Assembly: GCF_009834515.1 (NCBI RefSeq)
Contig: NZ_CP019426.1
Span: 791,001-855,000, forward strand
DNA: 64,000 bases
Reading direction: 5' to 3'
Source: Pseudomonas sp. R84
Lineage (GTDB): Bacteria; Pseudomonadota; Gammaproteobacteria; Pseudomonadales; Pseudomonadaceae
Positions 16,884-24,172 of this stretch are shown here, piece by piece. The position numbers were made by a program, and so were the translations under genes. Each line of letters starts with the position of its first letter. Within the stretch, counting starts at the first letter, position 1. The notes under the pieces were generated by a model. It was given only the letters and a program-made list of their open reading frames with translations. It ran no database searches and was not told the DNA's origin.

Positions 16884-17768
16884 TCAGACGCTCCGTAACA
16901 TGCGCCACAGCGCCAGGCTTCCGAACACTTGCAACACGGCAGCGCTGATCAGCATGTGCTGCCCGCTCGCGTCGTTCCACATCCCGAGCATGTAACCGGG
17001 GTTGGTCAGCATGAAGTAACTCACCAGCAGCAACGGTAACGAGCCGAGCACCCACGCGGTCATGCGCGTTTCGCCGGTGAGCGCACGCAGTTGCCGCGCG
17101 CCTTGGTCGCGTTCGCGGATCAGTTTGATCAGGTTCTCCAGCAGCTCGCTGGCGTTGCCGCCGTAGCGATGATTGACTTTGAGGCCGAGGGCGAACATGC
17201 GCAGTTCGTCCTGTTCATACAGTTCGGCGAAATCGCTGACGGCGTCCGGCAAGTTCACGCCTAGTTGCACGTTGCGCTGGACCCGGCCCATGGCTTTTTT
17301 CAGCGGATCTTCACTGGCTTCAATGCCGCCCATGACTGCGTCGCTCAAGGTGCGCCCGGACTTCAGGCTGCGCACGGTGTGGTCAAGCAACTGCGGCAGT
17401 TGCTCGATCATCCGTTTGACCCGGCGCTGGTAAAGAATGCCGATGTACAGCCGCAACAGCAGTGGCGGTATGACGATCATCAGCAGCAGCCCGACCCAGT
17501 CGGCGAGAAAAAAACCCAGCGCCATCGCCAGCGCCCACAGACTTAGCCACAGACCGAAACGCTCGGTCGGGCGGCCCAGTCCTGCACGCAGAAACATCCG
17601 CTCCAGCCCGACCCACACAGGTTTTTCCGGCGCCAGTTGCGGCTGCCCCGCGGCGAGTCGGTTGAGGACTTTTTCCGTGGCGGTCTTGCGCAGGCCTTGC
17701 AGGAACAGACGGATCGACAGCCCCAGCAGCGTCAGGCAGATAACAATGAGAATGATCGGTCCCAACAT
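16884..17768 (-). CDS. tadB: Tad inner-membrane platform protein TadB
   Basis: 294 residues of the same GspF-like family as TadC and of identical length. It has an N-terminal anchor (LIVICLTLLGLSIRLFL), paired central membrane segments, the conserved GRTLSDAVMGGIEASEDPLKKAMG and LKVNHRYGGNASELLENL, and a C-terminal helix. The Gly-rich NRYGG-type motif is typical of TadB/CpaG. It lies between tadA (18 bp upstream) and tadC. Confidence 0.92.
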   Translation of the reverse strand: MLGPIILIVICLTLLGLSIRLFLQGLRKTATEKVLNRLAAGQPQLAPEKPVWVGLERMFLRAGLGRPTERFGLWLSLWALAMALGFFLADWVGLLLMIVIPPLLLRLYIGILYQRRVKRMIEQLPQLLDHTVRSLKSGRTLSDAVMGGIEASEDPLKKAMGRVQRNVQLGVNLPDAVSDFAELYEQDELRMFALGLKVNHRYGGNASELLENLIKLIRERDQGARQLRALTGETRMTAWVLGSLPLLLVSYFMLTNPGYMLGMWNDASGQHMLISAAVLQVFGSLALWRMLRSV

Positions 17769-17786
17769 GCTCGGTGCTCCTTGCCG

Positions 17787-19055
17787 TCAGCCCAGATGAG
17801 CCTCGTGGCGCAGCTTGTCGCCGGCCGGATTGACGGCTTCGCGCAGGAAGCCGAAACCGCTGCGGCGGTCGAGGCGGAACAAGGTATTGGTGACGTAAAC
17901 GTCCTCGCGAATGCCGACCACCTCCACGACTTCACTGACGCAGCGGCGCCCGTCAGGCATGCGCGTCAACTGGATGATCACGTCGAGGGCGGCGCAGATC
18001 ATCTGGCGCAGGGTGCGTTCGGCGATGGAGCGTCCGGTCAGGCCGACCAGTGTTTCCAAGCGCAACAGCGCATCCTGGGCGTTGTTGGCGTGCACGGTGC
18101 TCATCGAACCGTCGTGACCGGTGTTCATCGCGGTGAGGACGTCGACCACTTCGACGCCACGAATCTCGCCGAGGATGATCCGGTCAGGGCGCATCCGCAG
18201 GGCGTTGCGAATCAGGTCGCTGGCCTTCACTTCACCGTGGCCTTCGGCATTCGGCGGCCGCGTTTCCAGGCGCACCACGTGCGGGTGACCGAGCTGCAAT
18301 TCGGCGACGTCTTCGATGGTCACCAGACGCTCGTGCGGGTTGATCAACTGGCTGAGAATGTTCAACAGCGTGGTCTTGCCGGTGCCCGTGCCGCCGCTGA
18401 TCAGGATGTTGCAGCGCTTGCCTACGGCGTCCTGGAAAAACTCGAAGATCGACAGGTCGATGGTTTGCATCGCCATCAGGTCGCTGCTCTTGAGCATGTC
18501 CTTGCGAAATTTACGGATCGACAGGCATGGACCGTCGAGGGCGATCGGCGGAATGATTGCGTTGACCCGGCTGCCATCCGGCAGGCGTGCATCGACCATC
18601 GGCGAAGACTCGTCGAGGCGCCGACCGAGCGGCGCGAGGATGCGCTGCATCACGCGTTCGACGTGATGCGCGTCGATAAACCGCAGGTCACTCTGGTGCA
18701 GCACACCGTCGCGTTCGATGAACACCCGGTGCGGGCCGTTGACCAGAATCTCGGTCACCGACTGATCGCGCAGCAACACTTCCAGCGGGCCGAAACCGGT
18801 GAGTTCGTCGACGATCTCTTCGGCCAGCCGTTCCATTTCGTAGCGGGAAATCGCCAGGTGCAAACGGGCGATGTATTCGGCGACTTTGTCGGTGACGAAT
18901 TGCGCGAGCTGCTGGCGAGAACCTTCCAGCAGGTTTTTCCCGGACTCTTCGAGGGCGTCAATGATGTAGCGATGCAGGACCAGTTTCAGGCCTTCGTGAT
19001 CGCTGTTGCCGACGCCACTGCGGGGCGCCGCACCGAAGAGTTTTTCTGCGCTCAT
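17787..19055 (-). CDS. tadA: Tad secretion ATPase TadA (CpaF)
   Basis: 422 residues. It is a type II/IV secretion hexameric ATPase with Walker A GGTGTGKT (221-228), Asp box [14 protein letters not shown] and Walker [10 protein letters not shown] (292-300). The His box [14 protein letters not shown] is intact. It powers Flp pilus polymerisation at the inner membrane. The start at 19055 overlaps the tadZ stop by 4 bp (ATGA); in-frame codons further upstream lie inside tadZ and were rejected. All catalytic motifs are present. Confidence 0.95.
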   Translation of the reverse strand: MSAEKLFGAAPRSGVGNSDHEGLKLVLHRYIIDALEESGKNLLEGSRQQLAQFVTDKVAEYIARLHLAISRYEMERLAEEIVDELTGFGPLEVLLRDQSVTEILVNGPHRVFIERDGVLHQSDLRFIDAHHVERVMQRILAPLGRRLDESSPMVDARLPDGSRVNAIIPPIALDGPCLSIRKFRKDMLKSSDLMAMQTIDLSIFEFFQDAVGKRCNILISGGTGTGKTTLLNILSQLINPHERLVTIEDVAELQLGHPHVVRLETRPPNAEGHGEVKASDLIRNALRMRPDRIILGEIRGVEVVDVLTAMNTGHDGSMSTVHANNAQDALLRLETLVGLTGRSIAERTLRQMICAALDVIIQLTRMPDGRRCVSEVVEVVGIREDVYVTNTLFRLDRRSGFGFLREAVNPAGDKLRHEAHLG

Positions 19056-20242
19056 GAGGTGCCTCGCAAGCGGTCGAACCAGGTCACTTTGGGCTTGGCC
19101 AGGCCTTCGGAACGTTTCGCCAGGCGTTCGCCGAGAGCGCGCAGGCTCTGGGTGAGTTTTTCGCGCGGGGCCAGTTCGAACAGGCTCACGCCCTGGTTTT
19201 TCGCGTTCAGGCGCACTTCCGGGGTGAGGGCCAGTGTGGCGATCACTTCCAGATTGAAGGTCTTGCCGAGGGTTTCCGAGTTGGGCGCGACATTGCTCAG
19301 GTAGCGGTCGATCAGCAGACGCCCGTGGTCGAGCTTCATGCCTTTTTCCCGCCACAGATTGAGCACGGCGAGGTTGCGTCGGCAGTTGAGCACGTTCTGA
19401 TCGGTGTACCAGAGCAACTTGTCGCAGTGGCTGACAAAGGTGCGCAAGGCTTCGCTGTCGGTCTGCCCGGTGAGGTTCACGACGATGTGCTGGAAGTGCT
19501 GGCGCAAGGCGCTGAGCAACATGTACAGCTCGGCGGCGCTGGTGTTTTCCAGCGGCTCGTCGTTGCTGGCGTAGGCGAGAATTCGCAGGCCGGCCTCGGC
19601 GCTGGTGAAGGCGCTGTCGATCAGCGTGGCGTCGAGCCTTCGCAAGTGGCGCAAGGCATCGCCGAAGTGAAACGAACTCTCAAGCCCGAGCAGGGCGAGG
19701 CTGTCACCGCGCGGCAAACCGAGATCAAGCAACAAGGTTTGCTGACCGCTTTTTTGCACCACCAACGCCATGTGATTGGCCAGCAGTGCGCCGTCGGAAC
19801 TGCTCTGCACGCCATACATCACCGTGAGGCCACCCAGTTGCGTGTTCGGTGCCACGGGCGGCAGGCGTTTGCTCAAGCGCCGCACCAGCCCGGCGACTTC
19901 ACTGGAGCGTGAACCGTAGGCGACAAAATCCCGGGCGCCGGCGCGCATCGCGTTGAGCACCAACTGATTGTCCATGCCGTCACCAAGGGCCACGATTGCC
20001 AGCATCGGTTTGGCCTCCAGCGCGCCTTCGATCAACGCGCTCTGGGCGACCACGTGCTCGCGATCAAGGCCGACGAACACCAGATTGGCAAAGGTCACGT
20101 CCACCAGCGCCAGCAGTTCATCAAGGCTGCCGCCACCGGCGCTGACCACTTGGCCCAACGGTGCGAGCGCGCCTTGCAGCCACTCCAGATCGGTGCTGTT
20201 GCGGGTGATGGCGAGAAAGGTCTGGCTCAGGCTCTGGCTCAT
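19052..20242 (-). CDS. tadZ: Pilus localisation ATPase-like protein TadZ (CpaE), P-loop degenerate
   Basis: 396 residues: an N-terminal receiver-like domain (about 1-130) lacking an obvious acceptor aspartate, then a MinD/ParA-like domain. Where CpaE/TadZ normally has a deviant Walker A (KGGxGxST), this protein has YGVQSSSDGALLANHMA, with no lysine and no Gly-rich loop, so nucleotide binding is doubtful. Downstream strands (TLLLDLGLP, HIVVNLTG, KLLWYTDQ) follow the fold. TadZ marks the pole and recruits the Tad apparatus. It overlaps tadA and rcpA by 4 bp each. Confidence 0.88.
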   Translation of the reverse strand: MSQSLSQTFLAITRNSTDLEWLQGALAPLGQVVSAGGGSLDELLALVDVTFANLVFVGLDREHVVAQSALIEGALEAKPMLAIVALGDGMDNQLVLNAMRAGARDFVAYGSRSSEVAGLVRRLSKRLPPVAPNTQLGGLTVMYGVQSSSDGALLANHMALVVQKSGQQTLLLDLGLPRGDSLALLGLESSFHFGDALRHLRRLDATLIDSAFTSAEAGLRILAYASNDEPLENTSAAELYMLLSALRQHFQHIVVNLTGQTDSEALRTFVSHCDKLLWYTDQNVLNCRRNLAVLNLWREKGMKLDHGRLLIDRYLSNVAPNSETLGKTFNLEVIATLALTPEVRLNAKNQGVSLFELAPREKLTQSLRALGERLAKRSEGLAKPKVTWFDRLRGTS

Positions 20243-21480
20243 TGCGATAACCCGCTGCGCTTGTCGAAGTTGCCGTTTTCAAGGAAGAACATGCGGTAGA
20301 AATTCGGATCGTAGTTACGCAGTTTTTCACCCGGTAGCGACGGCAGTTGCGCATCGGCGGCCAGTGGCTGGACCAGATGCGGGGTGACGATCATCAGCAG
20401 TTCGCGTTCTTCGCGCTTGATCTGCGAGCCTTTGAAAAACGCACCGAGCACCGGGATGTCGCCGAGGCCGGGAAACTTGTTCACTTGTGAGCTGTTGGTG
20501 GTGCTGATCAAGCCGCTGATGACGAAGCTTTCGCCATCGCCGAGTGACACGCTGGTGTCGGTGCGGCGGATGGTCAGGGCCGGCACAGTGGTGCCGGCAA
20601 TCTGTACGGCGTTGCTGAAGTCCAGTTCGCTGACTTCCGGGGCGACCTTCAACGCGATGCGATCGCGGCCGATGATGGTTGGCGTCAGGGTCAGGCGGAT
20701 ACCGAACTCCTTGTATTCGATCGACACGCTGTCGCTACCGGAACTGGGCACCGGAATCGGAATTTCACCGCCGGCCAGAAAGCTTGCGCTCTGCCCGTTC
20801 AGCGCCACCAGACTTGGCCGCGCGAGGGTATAGGCGAAGCCGCTGGTTTCCAGCGCATTGATGATCGCCATGGTCTTGCCGCCGACCCACGAGAAGTTGA
20901 ACAGCGAATTGTCCACCGGCAGGCGGGGCTGCGGCACACCATCAATCGGTGGCAGGGTGCCGGGCGAACCAAACAGAAAGTTGCCGCGCGTGCCGATCAG
21001 TGAGGCGGTGGCTTCTTTGAGTTTGGTCCGGCTGACTTCGACGAAGCGAATATCGGTCTGCACTTGCGACGGTAGGCTCGGGTCATCCGAGGGTAGGGTG
21101 GCGGTCATGGCGGCAGTGGCGGCGCCCTGAACAAAGACCATGCTTTGGCGCGGCTCGCTTGAGCACGACGTCCAGACCATCAGGCTGGTGGCCCCGGGCG
21201 CAACGCCGGTGAGCAGAAAGGACGAACTGCCGTTGGCGTGCACGTCGGCGATTTTCGGATCGCCAATCGCCAGACGGGTGATCGCTACCGGCGACTGTAC
21301 GTCCTGTTGAAAGCCTTCGCCGATTTCGATCACCGGCGGCATGCGCCCCAGTGCCGAACAGTTGCCGACCGCCGCCAACGCGGCGTCCATCGACAGGCCC
21401 ATCAGTAGCAGGGCGCGCAGCATGGGTTTGAATGTCGGCCTGGAACGACTCTGCATGCCCTTGGATCCTTGCGCAGTCAT
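20239..21480 (-). CDS. rcpA: Tad outer-membrane secretin RcpA (CpaC)
   Basis: 413 residues with a signal peptide after a basic N-terminus. An N-terminal pilus-anchor domain (FQQDVQSPVAITRLAIGDPKIADV) and BON/N1-like part precede the secretin channel domain (IRLTLTPTIIGRDRIALKVAPEVSELD, DGESFVISGLISTT, PGLGDIPVLGAFFKG, ELLMIVTPHLVQP). It forms the gated pore for the Flp pilus. The ATG at 21480 overlaps the rcpC stop by 4 bp. A Pro residue patch (IPIPVPSSG) fits the gate region. Confidence 0.93.
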   Translation of the reverse strand: MTAQGSKGMQSRSRPTFKPMLRALLLMGLSMDAALAAVGNCSALGRMPPVIEIGEGFQQDVQSPVAITRLAIGDPKIADVHANGSSSFLLTGVAPGATSLMVWTSCSSEPRQSMVFVQGAATAAMTATLPSDDPSLPSQVQTDIRFVEVSRTKLKEATASLIGTRGNFLFGSPGTLPPIDGVPQPRLPVDNSLFNFSWVGGKTMAIINALETSGFAYTLARPSLVALNGQSASFLAGGEIPIPVPSSGSDSVSIEYKEFGIRLTLTPTIIGRDRIALKVAPEVSELDFSNAVQIAGTTVPALTIRRTDTSVSLGDGESFVISGLISTTNSSQVNKFPGLGDIPVLGAFFKGSQIKREERELLMIVTPHLVQPLAADAQLPSLPGEKLRNYDPNFYRMFFLENGNFDKRSGLSQ

Positions 21481-22418
21481 GGGTTTTGTTGGGTGATCTG
21501 ATTGCCGCGAATGATTTCCACCGCCGGCCGTGGCGTGCTTCCGGAGCCGGCACTGGCAGGCGTTTTCGGGGCGCCGCTCAAGGCCAGTTGGGTGAACTGG
21601 ACAAGTTGTCGGTTGGCGCTGTCGAGATGGGCCGTGGACTGATCTTCACCGGCCCAGTATTTGGCCAGGCGTTGTTCTTCACTGCTGCGTACGGCCAGAC
21701 GCAAGGTGCCGACTTGCGTTGCCAGCATCAGTCGGCTGAGCAGTTGTTCCGGCACCGCCAGCACCACGGTGCGCGCGGCGATGCGGCGTTGATCCTGTTT
21801 GAGTTTTTCCTCGGCGCTCAGAGCTGGCGAGGCGGGTTGGCCGTCGTTGGTCAGGCCGTATTGATCGCCGACACCCAGCACGCGCATGGCCGGTAAAACG
21901 ATCTGTGCCGACTGTTCGAGGTTGCTGGAATCCTGGCGCAGGTAGAGCAAGACATCGACGTAATCCCCGGGGATCAGTTGCCCGGCCGCGCCGATCACTT
22001 CGTCGACCGCTACGGTGAGCGCGCGTTCATCGCTGTGAATCATGCGTGCCAGTGAGCCGCCGGCGGTGAAGCTTTCATCGTTCAGCCAGGTGCCGGCGCT
22101 GAGGTGCCGCCAGGGTGTGCGGCCGATGGCCTGATCGACATTGCTCAAGCTGCCAGCCGGTGCACTGCGCAGTTTTTCCACCGCTACATCGGCAGCGGTC
22201 AGCGCGGTAAAGGGTGGCACGTCGTGCAGCAGTACCACCACCGGTTGGCGGGCCTGGTCTTCGGCGATCGCGACAGTTTTTTCAACGGTGACCGCTGGGG
22301 CAACGGGGGCTTCGGCGACGGGTGCCGGTTGACGACTGAGCACCAGTCCCCAGTAACCGACAAAGATCGCTCCAAGCATAAGGATGGCTGCAAGGCCCAT
22401 GGTGACGCGACTGTTCAT
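21477..22418 (-). CDS. rcpC: Flp pilus assembly protein RcpC (CpaB)
   Basis: 313 residues: one N-terminal membrane anchor, a SAF domain (VVLLHDVPPFTALTAADVAVEKLR, about 60-120) and the CpaB/RcpC region (ALTVAVDEVIGAAGQLIPGDYVDVLLYL, TVVLAVPEQLLSRLMLATQVGTLRLAVR). The protein is periplasmic and associates with the RcpA secretin; SAF folds suggest cell-wall or glycan contact. It is the first gene of the leftward tad operon, so the operon promoter lies in 22419-22749. Confidence 0.92.
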   Translation of the reverse strand: MNSRVTMGLAAILMLGAIFVGYWGLVLSRQPAPVAEAPVAPAVTVEKTVAIAEDQARQPVVVLLHDVPPFTALTAADVAVEKLRSAPAGSLSNVDQAIGRTPWRHLSAGTWLNDESFTAGGSLARMIHSDERALTVAVDEVIGAAGQLIPGDYVDVLLYLRQDSSNLEQSAQIVLPAMRVLGVGDQYGLTNDGQPASPALSAEEKLKQDQRRIAARTVVLAVPEQLLSRLMLATQVGTLRLAVRSSEEQRLAKYWAGEDQSTAHLDSANRQLVQFTQLALSGAPKTPASAGSGSTPRPAVEIIRGNQITQQNP

Positions 22419-22749
22419 GACGGCTCTCCCTTTCCTGCTGCACTACCCACCGCACTTGCTTACGAGAGAAGTTCCCAATCCGGCAGCTATGAACATGCAA
22501 CTATTTCGCTATTTCCACGCTAGCTGATCCAAGCCAAAACGCCATTAGTGACAGGAAAATAACCCACTAAAGTATGAGTCTTGGCCAATTAACAGCAGCA
22601 ATCGGCAACTTCGCGATGTGATTAATCCTTTGTGATTAATCCGTTCTTACAGTTGTTGGCTGAGGCTTTGTTGACAATGCTCAAATGGCACGGTGGAACC
22701 TTGCCGCTGTAGTGCGACATCGGCGCCAGAGGCGCGAAGGAGTGGATGT
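22419..22749. promoter_or_regulatory. Divergent promoter region between rcpC and flp
   Basis: A gene-free 331-bp spacer, locally AT-rich. It holds GCCATTAG (22541-22548, also seen before tadG and pprB), a perfect 12-base direct repeat TGTGATTAATCC at 22617-22628 and 22631-22642 (14-base period), and a TTGACA -35-like hexamer at 22671. No good -10 follows the TTGACA, consistent with an activator-dependent promoter. It must serve the tad operon to the left and the flp genes to the right. Confidence 0.55.
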
Positions 22750-22959
22750 ATGTTCCAGATGATTGTTGATTATTTGACGGCCAGAGTTCGTCTGTTAATT
22801 AGAAACGAGGAAGCAGCATCGGCGATCGAGTACGCGATTGTGGTGGCGATGGTTGCCGTGGTGGTTGTGGCATTTGTGACCCCACTTGGTAATCGGGTGC
22901 TGTTCTACTTCAACAACATCTTGACCGGACTGGGCGGCACTGCCGTGACCAGACCCTGA
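22750..22959 (+). CDS. flp: Flp/Fap-type pilin, copy 1
   Basis: 69 residues, the major pilin type of Tad pili. A short hydrophilic leader is followed by the Flp motif ASAIEYAIVVAMVAVVVVAF with Glu27 at +5 and the Flp-specific Tyr28. The residue at -1 is Ala22 rather than the usual Gly. The ATG has a GAAGGAG site; an in-frame ATG at 22693 would add an unlikely Cys/Arg-rich leader. The short C-terminus (FNNILTGLGGTAVTRP) is typical. A second flp gene follows after 18 bp. Confidence 0.92.
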   Translation: MFQMIVDYLTARVRLLIRNEEAASAIEYAIVVAMVAVVVVAFVTPLGNRVLFYFNNILTGLGGTAVTRP

Positions 22960-22977
22960 CGACCGAGGAGAACTGCG

Positions 22978-23193
22978 ATGCTCTTTGAGTACCTGATGAT
23001 TCGTGCCCGCAGTTTCCTGGCCAATGAGGATGCAGCATCGGCCATCGAGTATGCGATTGTGGTGGCGATGGTGGCAGTGGTGGTCATCGTGTTCGTCACG
23101 CCGGTGGGTGGCCGTGTGCTGGTCATGTTCAATAACTTGCTGGTAGCGCTGGGCGGAACGGCTGTGTCGACCACGCCTGCACCGTCCTCCTGA
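22978..23193 (+). CDS. Flp/Fap-type pilin, copy 2
   Basis: 71 residues, a paralogue of the adjacent flp gene with the same core (ASAIEYAIVVAMVAVVV), Glu24 at +5 and Tyr25. The leader (MLFEYLMIRARSFLANEDA) ends in Ala at -1 instead of Gly. The C-terminus differs, ending in a Thr/Pro tail (STTPAPSS). A GAGGAG site precedes the ATG. It is co-transcribed with copy 1; it may be a minor pilin or a dose increase. Confidence 0.9.
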   Translation: MLFEYLMIRARSFLANEDAASAIEYAIVVAMVAVVVIVFVTPVGGRVLVMFNNLLVALGGTAVSTTPAPSS

Positions 23194-23266
23194 GTTGAAA
23201 CGAAGCTCAATGCCCGGCGAATGTCGGGCTACACTCGGGTTCACTTTCAGTTTTCAGGGATTGCCC

Positions 23267-23677
23267 ATGAATGCTCCTTCGCTGCAGCGCCAACAGTTGC
23301 TTCTGGTTGACGATGAAGAGGACGCGTTGCTGGAGCTGGCGGAGTTGCTGGAGGGTGAGGGTTTTAGTTGTCATACGGCGACGTCGGTGAAGCTGGCGTT
23401 GCATCATTTGACTCGCCATCCCGATATCGCGTTGGTGATTACTGATTTGCGTATGCCGGAGGAGTCCGGGATGTCGTTGATCAAGCGCTTGCGTGAGCAT
23501 ACTTCGCGCCAGCATTTGCCGGTGATTGTGATGTCGGGGCATGCGGATATGGAAGACGTCAGTGATCTGTTGCGGTTGCAGGTGGTAGATCTGTTTCGCA
23601 AGCCGATTTATTACGTCAGGTTGTTGGAGACTCTGGATAATTTGTTTCCCAAGCCTCGGAGTAATGTGGCTGGGTGA
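23267..23677 (+). CDS. Receiver-only response regulator of the tad locus
   Basis: 136 residues: a single receiver domain with acidic pair Asp15/Asp16 (LLVDDEEDA), phosphoacceptor Asp60 (VITDLRMPEESG), VIVMSGHAD and the FRKPI lysine. No output domain follows, so it probably acts by protein contact or as a phosphate sink. The likely partner is PprA or another kinase. An AGGGA site precedes the ATG at 23267; extending to 23195 would add a leader that lacks support. A long repeat begins 10 bases after the stop. Confidence 0.88.
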   Translation: MNAPSLQRQQLLLVDDEEDALLELAELLEGEGFSCHTATSVKLALHHLTRHPDIALVITDLRMPEESGMSLIKRLREHTSRQHLPVIVMSGHADMEDVSDLLRLQVVDLFRKPIYYVRLLETLDNLFPKPRSNVAG

Positions 23678-23687
23678 TTGGGGGGCA

Positions 23688-24013
23688 TATCCGTTGCTGC
23701 GGGTGTGGCTGATTAGGGTTCCGCCCTTACGGCGGGTCACTTTTTCCAGACGCCGAAAAAGTAACCAAAAAGGCTTGCTCCTACGTGCGGCCCGCTCGCT
23801 GGGGCTCGGGGTTCCTTCGCTGCGGGATCGATCCGGGGGCAGCGCCTACGGTTTGCTTCGCTGCACCTCCTCTCGCTGTGTTTGGCTTCGCCAAACGGTC
23901 GCTACGCTCCCACGCCCGGATCAATCCCTCCACTCAGCCTTCCGACGTCGCCCGTGGATCAAGATCAAGAGCTGCAGCCGAGCTAACGCTCATCCTGTTG
24001 AGTGGTGAGGAGC
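23688..24013. repeat. Long dispersed repeat, copy 2 (flanks tad locus)
   Basis: About 326 bp matching 13494-13810 in the same orientation, differing by scattered substitutions and small indels near the 3' third (GACGTCGCCCGTGGATCAAG replaces a shorter segment). It lies immediately behind the receiver gene, as copy 1 lies behind pprB. The remaining spacer 24014-24172 holds only a single REP. Confidence 0.88.
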
Positions 24014-24071
24014 GACGCGGTGCGAGGTGGGCTCACCGACCAAATTTCTCTCTGTATGCACCCAGTTCAAC

Positions 24072-24100
24072 TGTGGGAGCGAGCTTGCTCGCGAAGGCGG
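24072..24100. repeat. Single REP element
   Basis: One REP half (TGTGGGAGCGAGCTTGCTCG plus CGAAGGCGG) without an inverted partner. Confidence 0.85.
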
Positions 24101-24172
24101 CCTGCAAGCCGACCCATTTCTGCCGGTTGTACATTCCACCCGCCGCTGCTGAAGCCTCCTTGGTGTTTCAGC

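Noticed and set aside
17637..19304. Long plus-strand open frame (555 codons) through tadA
   Set aside because: It lies opposite the complete tadA coding sequence with all ATPase motifs on the minus strand; GC-rich codon use creates antisense open frames.
22686..22705. Sigma-54-like TGGCACG...TTGC upstream of flp
   Set aside because: The distance between the GG and GC elements is 14 bases instead of 10, so it does not fit a -24/-12 promoter.
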